A stretch of DNA of 37,050 nt from an uncultured Caulobacterales bacterium (GTDB lineage: Bacteria; Pseudomonadota; Alphaproteobacteria; Caulobacterales; Maricaulaceae). How positions within the stretch are numbered: the first letter of the stretch is position 1; every line of letters begins with the position of its first letter. A model generated the notes under the pieces. That model was not told the origin of the DNA. It saw only the letters and a program-made list of their open reading frames with translations, and made no database searches. The DNA is taken from the NCBI GenBank assembly GCA_938001915.1, contig CALLBD010000028.1, forward strand, positions 1-37,050, read 5' to 3'. Both the position numbers and the translations under genes were made by a program. Of this stretch, positions 22,916-31,350 are shown piece after piece.

Positions 22916-23851
22916 ATGAAGATTATGAACAAGATTCAAACACATGGTAAGCTATTCTGGCTCCTACTCATTCCATTGCTCTTAGCCATAATTTCTGCTT
23001 CAAATTTTAATGTTGGAATGGGACTGTTATTTCCGATCTCACTGTTGCTTCTCGTCTCGCTTATCATCCCCCTGAAAAAACTTGGCGTTAATAGCCGCGG
23101 CATTGCCCTTGGGTCATTACTCCTAGCATTTTTTGCCTGCGCTATATTTGTAAAAGATGAAGAGACGTTGCGCTTAAATGCCCTCAAAAAAGAAGACCCC
23201 ATTTCATACCTTGCAGAAATCAAAACTGACAAACCTAAGCTATGGTCAAGAGAAGCCCGTGTAATGGCGCCCGATGATTATTTAGCCTCTCTAGAAAAGA
23301 CTGACCCTATAAAATGGATTGATGAACTCAAGGCTTTAAAGCCAGACGAGTATTCCGAAAGAGAAGTAGAATTAGAAGGTCTAAGAAAAACATTTGCTGC
23401 CGAAGCGAAGCAAGACCGCATTCGTCAAATCGAGACATTGAAAGCCGCAGCGTTATCCATTCCGGCATCTGACTACGCAGCAAATATCAAGGCTTATAAA
23501 GACCTCTCGAAGCTCGCCCCTGATAACCAAGATTATAAAGACAAAATCTCAAGTTACGAAGCCAAACAAAAAGACGCTAGAACCAAAGCGGCTAAATGCG
23601 GCAAAGATAACTATTTTGATGCGTTTTTTTACGGAAAAGAATATGTGAAGAGAAATCTTAAAGCGCCGAGTACAGCTAAGTTTGGCCCTTATCGCAATTC
23701 AACTGTTCAGCACTACACAGGCTGTAAATTCATCGTGAAAGGCTATGTTGATTCACAGAACAGCTTCGGGGCTATGCTTCGCTCAAACTATTCCGTTACG
23801 CTCACGCCATCAGGTCAAAGTTGGGCCTTACTCGACATTCAAATTCAATAA
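22916..23851 (+). CDS. Membrane protein with periplasmic C-terminal domain, function unknown
   Basis: 311 residues from ATG 22916 (22868 and 22925 are alternatives; no start has a strong ribosome site). Two or three membrane helices at the N-terminus (about 12-30, 34-53 and 60-80) are followed by a long charged helical, coiled-coil-like region. The compact C-terminal domain contains KRNLKAPSTAKFG and VDSQNSFGAMLRSNYSV, a pattern I associate with small secreted or lipoprotein domains of unknown role. Lies between two exported proteins and is probably co-transcribed with them. Confidence 0.65.
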   Translation: MKIMNKIQTHGKLFWLLLIPLLLAIISASNFNVGMGLLFPISLLLLVSLIIPLKKLGVNSRGIALGSLLLAFFACAIFVKDEETLRLNALKKEDPISYLAEIKTDKPKLWSREARVMAPDDYLASLEKTDPIKWIDELKALKPDEYSEREVELEGLRKTFAAEAKQDRIRQIETLKAAALSIPASDYAANIKAYKDLSKLAPDNQDYKDKISSYEAKQKDARTKAAKCGKDNYFDAFFYGKEYVKRNLKAPSTAKFGPYRNSTVQHYTGCKFIVKGYVDSQNSFGAMLRSNYSVTLTPSGQSWALLDIQIQ

Positions 23852-23863
23852 GGGCTCATATCA

Positions 23864-24454
23864 ATGCTTAAATATTTTCTATCCATATTCGCGATTATAA
23901 CGCTCGCAATATCTACGCCTGCATCTGCAAAAGAAAAAATCCGTCTGGACGCCTCATTTAAGGCAATGGAGTTTAACTCTGCCGCGTCCCAATACATGAA
24001 ACGTCCTACTTTCTTAGAGCTGATCGTTAGTAAGAAAAGAACGTCTCAATTATGGATATATAGCGACTTCATCAAAAAGTCAGATACGGCAAGAGCCATG
24101 AAGGGCTATGAGTTTGTGAGCCAGTCAGTTACCTCCGCTGATGATTATATAGCCGCGATTGATAAGTATGTGTCGTGGCACGGCATTGCGAGCGCTGATG
24201 GAGATATAATCGATAAAGAAATCTCAAAGGTCATGGGCCGCAAGAAATCTCTCAAAGTAAAATTTGGATTCTATTCAGCAAACGCTCAAAGCCACTACTT
24301 AACCCTCCAGCACTGCGCCGTTGGCACATGTATGGAGCCTGTCATGGCTTTCGATATTGAAAATGCAAAACTCTTGAAAGAGACAATTGTGACGTGGAAA
24401 GCGGGTCAATTACAGACGATCACCAAAGAAGATGTCGACGACAAGTACAAATAA
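23864..24454 (+). CDS. Exported hypothetical protein
   Basis: 196 residues with a clear signal peptide (cleavage after TPASA, about residue 22). The mature part is mixed alpha/beta with a HCAVGTC Cys pair that could form a disulfide. It starts 12 bases after the previous stop with an AGGG ribosome site, and its stop directly precedes the GTG of the next gene. No family recognised. It links the exported-protein group to the cytoplasmic nuclease group in one apparent operon. Confidence 0.65.
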   Translation: MLKYFLSIFAIITLAISTPASAKEKIRLDASFKAMEFNSAASQYMKRPTFLELIVSKKRTSQLWIYSDFIKKSDTARAMKGYEFVSQSVTSADDYIAAIDKYVSWHGIASADGDIIDKEISKVMGRKKSLKVKFGFYSANAQSHYLTLQHCAVGTCMEPVMAFDIENAKLLKETIVTWKAGQLQTITKEDVDDKYK

Positions 24455-24916
24455 GTGAGTAGCAAGCTTATAGTCTATCGATATGAACCTAGATTGTTTT
24501 CTCCGGGCGAGATAATATTTCCTGATTTCACAATAGCGCCTCGACTTAATGATGGAGAGAGCGCCGTTGAAGCAGCTATTTTGAACTTAGACCCTGATCT
24601 CTCAAGGATACGAAATCAGGCACTTTATACGTGGCAGTCTAAAAAAATGTTCGAGCGCCTTATCACTGGTGTCACAAGGCATGCGTCCACAATACGAGGA
24701 AAGCAGTATTATGAGCTTGAAATCGACAAGAGTGATATTCTGTTTAAAGGGAACTTAATCACCTACAATGAAGCAGCGAGTAACAAAGACTCACAAGTCA
24801 TTTTTGAAAAAGCTGTACGTGATTATGCCAAAGGATGTGATCTGTCTGATACTTTCGAACATGCTGAAATTCTTGTCACAAAAGCAACAGTATTGAAACG
24901 CTATGACCATCAATAA
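24455..24916 (+). CDS. Hypothetical protein paired with the Mrr-like nuclease
   Basis: 153 residues from GTG 24455, immediately after the previous stop; start evidence is position only. No family is recognised. An N-terminal IVYRYEPRLFSPGEII and a central RIRNQALYTWQSKKMFERL loosely recall small ADP-ribosyltransferase-fold proteins, but key residues cannot be confirmed. Its 3' end overlaps the Mrr-like gene by 14 bases, so the two are probably made together, for example as a sensor or partner of the nuclease. Confidence 0.6.
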   Translation: MSSKLIVYRYEPRLFSPGEIIFPDFTIAPRLNDGESAVEAAILNLDPDLSRIRNQALYTWQSKKMFERLITGVTRHASTIRGKQYYELEIDKSDILFKGNLITYNEAASNKDSQVIFEKAVRDYAKGCDLSDTFEHAEILVTKATVLKRYDHQ

Positions 24917-25691
24917 ATATCGAAAATTATACGGGCAACCTAAGGCAAATTTGATAAAAATATTCGACGCCCTTGTTGAAAACACTGGGGCTAGCAAAAC
25001 TCAACAACGTAGTCTGATTAAGCGTGAGCTTAAAAAGCTCTCAAAAGAAGATCTTGAATACCTCACTGTGACTGAAATCTGCGACGAAATAATAGGTGGG
25101 TTTGCAGACTATTTTATGTTGCGAGATACATTCTTGCGCACTTATGCTCGCGATGTAAGAACGGATCATCGTGGCAAAATTGATGTCAGAAAGTTCAAGC
25201 TATCTGTTGTCAAAATCGCCAAACGAGAAGGAATGGCAACCAGTAACATTGCCGGACTTGATTATCATACGAACCGCATTGAGTTTGTAACGTGTTTTTC
25301 AAGAATTGAGTTTGAACGAAAAGAAAGTAGAGCGCTCACCTCATTCGACAAAGGCATGGCATATGAAAAGCAAGTTGTAGCTGCCCTTATCAACAATGGA
25401 CTTTCGGCTGAACTCACCGCTAGCGGAGCTGACTTCGGAGCCGACTTAACTTTCAGCTTTATGGGCAAGCTCTTTGTCGGCCAATGCAAAGCTCTCAATA
25501 AAGCTTGCGGAGTAAAAGCCGTTCAAGAAACTGTATCTGCGATTAGCCATTACAATGCTAATCATGGGGTCGTCTTTTCAGAGCTCGGTTTTTCCGATCC
25601 TGCCATCAAGCTAGCTGAAAGCAATCAAGCCGTCCTAGTAACCGGTCTCGATATTAAGTCTATGATGCGACAAATCATTATATTGGAATAA
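24903..25691 (+). CDS. Mrr-like restriction endonuclease
   Basis: 262 residues. The C-terminal half matches the Mrr catalytic domain: GMAYE (GxxxE), ASGADFGADL with the active-site Asp, VGQCK (QxK variant of PD-(D/E)XK), then HYNANHGVVFSELGFSDPAIKLAESNQAVLVTG, the classic Mrr strand-helix end. The N-terminal 140 residues are helical and unassigned and may sense or bind DNA. Mrr enzymes cut modified DNA. It is followed 36 bases later by a PUA-like/GIY-YIG fusion gene, so a type IV-like restriction unit is likely. Confidence 0.82.
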   Translation: MTINKYRKLYGQPKANLIKIFDALVENTGASKTQQRSLIKRELKKLSKEDLEYLTVTEICDEIIGGFADYFMLRDTFLRTYARDVRTDHRGKIDVRKFKLSVVKIAKREGMATSNIAGLDYHTNRIEFVTCFSRIEFERKESRALTSFDKGMAYEKQVVAALINNGLSAELTASGADFGADLTFSFMGKLFVGQCKALNKACGVKAVQETVSAISHYNANHGVVFSELGFSDPAIKLAESNQAVLVTGLDIKSMMRQIIILE

Positions 25692-25727
25692 CGTAATGCC
25701 AGCGCGACAATTGCAACAGGATAAATT

Positions 25728-27524
25728 TTGACCGCTATAGTAGCTAAAATCGGACCTCAACATTTTTCGGACGTTGTTCCATTTCAACTTGTCTCACCGA
25801 CAGATTGGGAAGGTAAAACATTTACTGCGCCCCTTCCTAAAAATTCGTCCGGCGTCACAGTCGAAGCCAGCGACTTATTCAATTGCAAAACCATTTACAT
25901 ATGGACTCACGTTGATGATCGAAAATATCCAAACATAAAAGGACAAGGTCTTTGCGCGCGAGCAAGTATCAAAACCATAAAGCAAGATAGCGATCATCTA
26001 TCTGTTACTCTTGGGTCGGTGAAGGTACTGTCTTCTGGTTTTACGCGGCAATATCTTGATGATCATGCCACAGAGCACTCCGCCATTTCTCTATTGCTAA
26101 ACCACACAACATCACGGTCGCTTTTCTTAGAAACAGAGGAGAGTGCAAGTTTTAATGAGGCGGTAGAACGGCTTTCTCAATCATATTTACGTGCGTTAAA
26201 TAAACGCCAAAGCCAACAGTTCGAAGTCACTTTGCATCCGAGTTATTACGAGAAAGGTTTTTTCAACCTCAACACGACGGCCTCGGGTTTGATAACAAGC
26301 AAACCGGGTAGTATCGATCTATACCTTGGTAAAACTCGTCAAAAAGTGATCGCAAAGCTCGACCGAACATCGCAAACAAACGGAACCCCCCGTATTCATG
26401 GCGGTAGAGCACTCATTGACTGGCTCCAACATCATTTTGGCCTAGGGGACATTGTAACCGTCACCATAGAATCGCCATCGGCTTTACACTTGGCTTTACC
26501 TAGACCGCAAAAAGTCTCGCCACCTAAAAAAGGACACCTACGAGGAAGCTTACCCGCGGATCAAATCTTAGCAGAACCGCCCAATGTGTGGCTCACATCT
26601 TTCTATGGTTTTGCCCCTGATATTTGGGGCTTTATTGGTTGGACAAAAGCCGGACAGCGTGAGAAATTTATCAAAAACTCAAAGCCAGGCGCACTCATGG
26701 TGGTGTACGGCACAAAAGGCGGTGAAACGCATCCAGATGACCAAGGTAAGCTGTTGGGTATTTATGAATGCACTCATAAAACAGGTCAATCCTCAGACTT
26801 TCTAGACCCCGTAGCAAAAGCTCGATTAGTCCGTGAAGGCAGGAGTGAAAGATGGAGAGACGCCATTCAATGCACGAGGGCATGGGAGATAGCGCCTAAC
26901 GAACGTCCTTTTATAGATGATTTTGCGCATCTTTCTTACCACAAGACTAAATGGCGAGAAATTGGGTCACAGGGTATTACATTACAGCGCGCGGAAGCTG
27001 AAAAGCTCCTTAGCCTTACGGTCACTGAAGTTCCGATATACAAGGGAGCCAAAATATTAGATGCCGCCCCAACCACCTTAAAGGATGCCCTACGGCCGTC
27101 CCAAGCGGGGCCTAATGCTAAAACTGATTATACTGTCAGCGTCGAACCAGATAGCCCTAAGGAACTATATATTTTTAAACTTACTGGGGATGTCGCCAAC
27201 TATCTCGGAGAAACTCAAGAGGACACCGAAGATAAGGTTATCGTTAAAGTCGGCTTATCAAAAAGCCCACAAGCTCGTCTGAAACAACTTAACTCCAGCC
27301 TTCCTGCAGGGACTTATAAGTGGGAAATCATGCGTTCAACCGCTTTAGACGGTGATGCGCTCTATAGCTGTCATGATGTTGCTGTTGCTGGTGAAGATAA
27401 AATGAAACTCGTCCTAGACGAGTTTGGGGACTCGTTAGGCGGCGAGTTTTTCTTAGCCGATATTGGCATGATATTACGTGCGTGGGTCACGGGTAAAAAT
27501 AGTGCAGTAGCAGCAGAACTCTAG
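25728..27524 (+). CDS. Multidomain protein: PUA/EVE-like reader region plus C-terminal GIY-YIG (T5orf172-like) domain
   Basis: 598 residues from TTG 25728, which has AGGA 8 bases upstream. Residues 1-155 contain a beta-rich part (TIYIWTHVDDRKYPNIKGQG). Residues 165-255 form a second domain (HPSYYEKGFFN, TNGTPRIHGGRALIDW). Residues about 283-440 resemble an EVE/PUA-like fold (PDIWGFIGWTK, GALMVVYGTKGG, LGIYECTHK). Residues 478-580 follow the GIY-YIG/T5orf172 plan: ELYIFKL, VKVGLS, RLKQLN with catalytic-type Arg517, and GGEFF; the usual catalytic Glu is not clear. EVE domains read modified bases, so modification-dependent cleavage with the Mrr-like protein is the likely role. Confidence 0.6.
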   Translation: MTAIVAKIGPQHFSDVVPFQLVSPTDWEGKTFTAPLPKNSSGVTVEASDLFNCKTIYIWTHVDDRKYPNIKGQGLCARASIKTIKQDSDHLSVTLGSVKVLSSGFTRQYLDDHATEHSAISLLLNHTTSRSLFLETEESASFNEAVERLSQSYLRALNKRQSQQFEVTLHPSYYEKGFFNLNTTASGLITSKPGSIDLYLGKTRQKVIAKLDRTSQTNGTPRIHGGRALIDWLQHHFGLGDIVTVTIESPSALHLALPRPQKVSPPKKGHLRGSLPADQILAEPPNVWLTSFYGFAPDIWGFIGWTKAGQREKFIKNSKPGALMVVYGTKGGETHPDDQGKLLGIYECTHKTGQSSDFLDPVAKARLVREGRSERWRDAIQCTRAWEIAPNERPFIDDFAHLSYHKTKWREIGSQGITLQRAEAEKLLSLTVTEVPIYKGAKILDAAPTTLKDALRPSQAGPNAKTDYTVSVEPDSPKELYIFKLTGDVANYLGETQEDTEDKVIVKVGLSKSPQARLKQLNSSLPAGTYKWEIMRSTALDGDALYSCHDVAVAGEDKMKLVLDEFGDSLGGEFFLADIGMILRAWVTGKNSAVAAEL

Positions 27525-27552
27525 GTAATGACAATTATTCAAATACTGTATC

Positions 27553-27597
27553 GAGAAAGAATGCGTTGTGATCGCCTAGAAAACACATTCTCAATTT
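27553..27597 (+). terminator. Probable terminator of the cargo operon
   Basis: GAGAAAGAATGCGTT (27553-27567) can pair with AACACATTCTC (27582-27592), followed by AATTTT. The stem has mismatches and the loop is long, so termination strength is uncertain. It lies between the convergent 25728 and 27618 genes. Confidence 0.4.
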
Positions 27598-27617
27598 TAA
27601 TAAATTCTGCAGTCAAA

Positions 27618-27983
27618 CTACGCGCTTCTAGCGAACGCTAACAAACAGACAGTAGCGAAACCAGTCAACACAGCCACCCGCAGTTGAGGGCTTTCAATGG
27701 GCTTGCCTAGCAATTCATTTAGAAAATGCTCACAGTTGTATTTAAGCCAGTATTTACGATTTTTGGACATCAAACGAGCTTTCTGAATAAGCTGTTCTGG
27801 GGATAATTCTGAGTAAAAGTAGCTGCTGTGAAACACGTCTCGCCCACCTTTAGCAGAGTTTATGTGTTCAATTTGAATGCCTTTAATAGGGTAATTGTGA
27901 ACTACTGTACTTGAGTTCACTCTAAGCATCTTATGCTTCACAAAGGGTGATTTATAAACGTAGATAATTTCATAACGATACAT
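27618..27983 (-). CDS. LRAT-like (permuted papain fold) protein with C-terminal membrane helix
   Basis: 121 residues. KYNCEHFLNELLGKPIESPQ carries the NCEHF catalytic box (Cys84) of the LRAT/NlpC-P60 permuted papain family, followed by the usual G.p.S.Q segment. An upstream VVHN may supply the His. The last 20 residues (VAVLTGFATVCLLAFA) form a membrane helix. The typical N-terminal DHY segment is not evident, so it is a minimal version. LRAT-like enzymes act on acyl groups of lipids or proteins, and bacterial ones occur in defence contexts. It is divergent from a membrane-tethered XRE protein 90 bases away. Confidence 0.65.
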   Translation of the reverse strand: MYRYEIIYVYKSPFVKHKMLRVNSSTVVHNYPIKGIQIEHINSAKGGRDVFHSSYFYSELSPEQLIQKARLMSKNRKYWLKYNCEHFLNELLGKPIESPQLRVAVLTGFATVCLLAFARSA

Positions 27984-28073
27984 TGCTTATTTCCTTTTAA
28001 ATTTATGTCGCAATCGAATCGCGATGTGATACACTTATTTCACTATAAACGATAAATCAACAAGTATTCAGAT

Positions 28074-28457
28074 ATGAATGATAAAAACTTAACTCCAGTC
28101 ACGACCTTCTCTATGCTTCTTGCCTACGCGATTGGGCAAAGGTGTAAGCAGAATGGCATCCCGATGGGTGATTTTTATGCCAAGACAGGCATCAGTCAGC
28201 CCTCTTGGTCACGGCTATCACGCGGTCAGACTCGATTTGATATTGAGGATTTGAAAATAATAGAACAGAAAACAGGCTTTACGATGGAAAGCGTATTAAG
28301 TTCCGCAAAAGTATTAGAGGCAGGTGTTAAACGCGAAGGTATTGAAATTGTGCAGCCTTATACAACACAAAAAAAATCTGACTTAGCTGAGGTTGGTAAA
28401 ACTGTTATTGCTGTAGCTGTACTTGGATTCATAGCCAGCCAGTTATTGCGAAAATAA
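28074..28457 (+). CDS. XRE-type HTH protein with C-terminal membrane helix
   Basis: 127 residues. The N-terminal 70 residues fit a Cro/C1 HTH (GIPMGDFYAKTGISQPSWSRLSRGQTRFDIEDLKIIEQKTG). After a linker, residues 106-124 (VGKTVIAVAVLGFIASQLL) are a clear membrane helix, an unusual arrangement for this family. A membrane-anchored DNA-binding protein could couple an envelope signal to the divergent LRAT-like gene. The 90-base intergenic region holds TCGC/GCGA repeats near 28010-28025. A terminator follows at 28475. Confidence 0.8.
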   Translation: MNDKNLTPVTTFSMLLAYAIGQRCKQNGIPMGDFYAKTGISQPSWSRLSRGQTRFDIEDLKIIEQKTGFTMESVLSSAKVLEAGVKREGIEIVQPYTTQKKSDLAEVGKTVIAVAVLGFIASQLLRK

Positions 28458-28474
28458 TAGGTTAAAAACAATTC

Positions 28475-28496
28475 GCCTTTTGTAAGGCTCTTTTTT
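28475..28496 (+). terminator. Rho-independent terminator after the membrane XRE gene
   Basis: GCCTT ttgt AAGGC (28475-28488) followed by TC and six T residues. Short but clean, 17 bases after the XRE stop. Confidence 0.8.
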
Positions 28497-28524
28497 CAAC
28501 GTCTTAGTGTTGGGCATATATACA

Positions 28525-29010
28525 ATGAATATTATCGGCCCATATGAACTTTCTGATTACAAGAGTTCCCCCAGGTCAAAAGGTATATACGTCATTGGTT
28601 CTAAAAGTGATAAATTAAAACCAATGTCGGGATTATTTGACGACGATCCATATTTCTTCTGGTGTCCAGTAAACTTTAAACCTAGATATGTAGGTGTATC
28701 AGAATCCGAACGGTCTGGTATTAGAGGTCGCCTAAGCTCTCACGCTCGCTCAAAGGGTAGCAAACGAATAGCAGGAATCCTCAAATCTAAAGAGCCGCTA
28801 TGGTATATCTGCATTGAAGGTGAAGATAAAGTTCGACTTGAAGCATTATTCTTGTGTCTAAAAGGGGGCAATCAATTTGACTGTAATATACGAAGTGAAA
28901 ACAAGCGTTCAGGTAAACGAGAATATCAAAAAGTAAGAAGTTCTATGACATCTGCGGATAAAACATTCCTGGATGGTTTGGACATGGGGCCTCATGGCAA
29001 CGGAATGTAA
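28525..29010 (+). CDS. Stand-alone GIY-YIG nuclease-like protein
   Basis: 161 residues from ATG 28525 (GTG 28507 is an alternative; the ribosome site is weak). Motifs in order: KGIYVIG (GIY, 20-22), RYVGVS (YVG for YIG, 55-57), RGRLSSH with Arg67/Arg69 and His73, and RLEALFL with Glu106 as the likely metal ligand. This is the complete active-site set of the GIY-YIG fold in a single-domain protein with a basic C-terminal tail. It converges on the type III restriction operon with 9 bases between stops. It may be a separate defence or homing-type nuclease; the target is unknown. Confidence 0.75.
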   Translation: MNIIGPYELSDYKSSPRSKGIYVIGSKSDKLKPMSGLFDDDPYFFWCPVNFKPRYVGVSESERSGIRGRLSSHARSKGSKRIAGILKSKEPLWYICIEGEDKVRLEALFLCLKGGNQFDCNIRSENKRSGKREYQKVRSSMTSADKTFLDGLDMGPHGNGM

Positions 29011-29019
29011 GGGTCTACC

Positions 29020-31350
29020 TTAAGTCAACTCAAGAGCCGCTTTCATCAATTCTTTTTCGTCAGAGCAGTGTACAGCGTGCGGCTTTCCATTACGCCACGA
29101 CCAAACTGTGTACCCTTTACTACTCAACTTTTTCAGGGCTCCCCCTGTCATTGTGGACTCCCCCTCAGAAACCAATCGTAAAACTATCTTCGAGGCACTG
29201 CCATTAGTCTCAATTTCAAAAATCTTCGAAGCAGAAGCCTCTAAAAGGAGATGATCGCCCTTAGTGTCTAATGCGATAACGGTCTTATCCACCCAAACTA
29301 AAAAATCTGGGAAGTACGCCTTACCGGCGCCTAACAACGGCAAGAAGTACCCAATATTACTTGGGTTTCTGGACCAAACGCGTTTTGTATTATCCAATGC
29401 TCTCGCAAATTTAAGTTCAAGCGAATTTAAACCTGAATACTTTTCGTGGACAGCACGGTTAAACGTTTCCGCAGTAGACGGGTCGATTGCCACAGGGCCT
29501 ATTTGGAAAGGCAAATCTATATCGTTCTGCGTTACATAGGAATGCTCTACAAAGGCTTTGACGACTTCATGTGCCTTTTGCCTTACGTGTTCAGCCGCTG
29601 GGCTACTTAGCTCAACCATTGAATCAAATTTAGGTAATTCAATATCTACAAGGTTAACTGGCCCGCCTGAAGAACGGCGTAAACTTCCTGCATAAAGACG
29701 TTGGATTTCTCTTTTAAAAATCGAACGAACGGTGACACGGTTACTGTGTTGAACAGTTTTCCAATCATACTCTGCGCTTTCACCAGATCCAATACGCTGA
29801 AGTATCTGCATGCGGCTACCTTCGCCGACCGCGTTTTCATCATCGGGCTTAAAACTCATCATCGAGTTAATAACTTTTTGAATAGGGTCTAGCGCTTTGG
29901 AACTTTCAATTGCAACAAGAGGAACAGATCGTGGTGGATTAGGTTCAATTCTGTCTTGTGTCTTTTTGCCGTTGTCGTTCTTCACAATCAGCTTGACCGC
30001 AGGGTGTTCCGAAATCAGTTGCTTTCGGATGTCTTCTAAAATTTCATTAAAAACGCCCTTGTCATCTGTGCGAATATGAAAGTGAGCTGTGTTGAGAATT
30101 GGATCAACATGATGCTTTGCCTGCGGCTGGCGTAAAACCCGACCTACGACTTGTGTAATTTGCCTTGCTGAGGCCATTTCTTTATCAATATATGCAAATG
30201 CACAGGCTGGATCATCCCAACCTTCTTGTAGCCCAAGATTGAAAATTATGTGCTCGTAACCGCCTTGGATAAATTTCTCATAGTCTTTCTCACCACCCGA
30301 AAAGAGGTGCATTTTAGCGGGCGCAGGAAAGTCTTTGGAAAATTTAAGTTGAGAATATAGCGCAATTTTTGAAGGGTCTATTTTAGCGACCTCAACTAAA
30401 TGTCTCCAAATCAATATCGGACGCGCCTGCCTGTCTGCAAAAGGCCTTTTGACATCCTCAGCAATCGGCACACCGTCAACAGCATTCGTTGAGCAAACAT
30501 ATATCGCCTTAGGAATAAACGGATCAGCAAGCTCCTGTGCTGCCGCTCTAACAATCTTCATATCCGCCAACATATTGTCAACGGCTTGCTCCATCGGAGT
30601 TACATATCCATCAATAGAAATTGTCTCTTTCACAAGTCCCGATTCCACAACTTCTTTACTGGAAATAGATGTTGTAAGGTCCTTATCTTCCCAGCCTTTA
30701 TCTGACTGCAATCGACTAATTGTACTACTTAGTTTTTTCGGAATACTCATTGTTGCACTGGCGGCTATAATTCCATCGGGCGCTAACTCCAAAATGCGCT
30801 CACTTTGTAAATCCGAGAGATTATGACCCTCATCGTAAATCACAATTAATGGGCGTTTAAACCGTTTTTCATCTTCACGGCGCTTTAACAGTTCCCACAG
30901 AGATTCCGGTGCAGCGTCAAATTGAGCTTGGAATATCTTTCGATCCCCGCTTTCAGTATCCTCACGAGTAAATTTCCCAACAGTGGCGACAAGTAATAAT
31001 GGAGAAGATGAATTATTGAGATGATCTGTTTGAACTTCAAGAAGCGGGAGAACATCAAAACCGGGAAGGTTTTGCGCGTATTTCCCATTAGAGAGGTTTT
31101 CAAGCGTTTGAGACACAACGATTTTACCTTTAGACACCCAAAGGAAAATTGGTGATATTGGCATCTCATCATTTATCTGTTTGATGACATCAGCAAGCAC
31201 AAGTGTTTTGCCGCTACCAGTAATGGCGACTAATGTCTGAAAGAAGGGAACCGTTAGAGTTCTGCTAACCATAAGTGGATCACGGCTATACTCCGCAAAC
31301 CTTTTAGCGACTTGGGTAGATGCTGCGTCCTGAAAGCCAAATAATTCCAT
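29020..31350 (-). CDS. res: Type III restriction enzyme, Res subunit
   Basis: 776 residues. Superfamily 2 helicase motor with Walker A AITGSGKT (42-49), DEGH box (173-176), SAT (198-200) and a motif VI-like QVVGRVLRQP. The C-terminal PD-(D/E)XK nuclease has PD at 681-682 and DTK at 695-697 (YFPDFLVWVD then VIALDTKG). Together with Mod it would translocate on DNA and cut beside inversely oriented unmethylated sites. All key motifs are intact. Its ATG overlaps the mod stop by one base (TAATG). Confidence 0.93.
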   Translation of the reverse strand: MELFGFQDAASTQVAKRFAEYSRDPLMVSRTLTVPFFQTLVAITGSGKTLVLADVIKQINDEMPISPIFLWVSKGKIVVSQTLENLSNGKYAQNLPGFDVLPLLEVQTDHLNNSSSPLLLVATVGKFTREDTESGDRKIFQAQFDAAPESLWELLKRREDEKRFKRPLIVIYDEGHNLSDLQSERILELAPDGIIAASATMSIPKKLSSTISRLQSDKGWEDKDLTTSISSKEVVESGLVKETISIDGYVTPMEQAVDNMLADMKIVRAAAQELADPFIPKAIYVCSTNAVDGVPIAEDVKRPFADRQARPILIWRHLVEVAKIDPSKIALYSQLKFSKDFPAPAKMHLFSGGEKDYEKFIQGGYEHIIFNLGLQEGWDDPACAFAYIDKEMASARQITQVVGRVLRQPQAKHHVDPILNTAHFHIRTDDKGVFNEILEDIRKQLISEHPAVKLIVKNDNGKKTQDRIEPNPPRSVPLVAIESSKALDPIQKVINSMMSFKPDDENAVGEGSRMQILQRIGSGESAEYDWKTVQHSNRVTVRSIFKREIQRLYAGSLRRSSGGPVNLVDIELPKFDSMVELSSPAAEHVRQKAHEVVKAFVEHSYVTQNDIDLPFQIGPVAIDPSTAETFNRAVHEKYSGLNSLELKFARALDNTKRVWSRNPSNIGYFLPLLGAGKAYFPDFLVWVDKTVIALDTKGDHLLLEASASKIFEIETNGSASKIVLRLVSEGESTMTGGALKKLSSKGYTVWSWRNGKPHAVHCSDEKELMKAALELT

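Noticed and set aside
24455..24916. Calling this gene an ADP-ribosyltransferase toxin
   Set aside because: Only a loose resemblance in two segments; the catalytic triad cannot be identified, so it is left as hypothetical.
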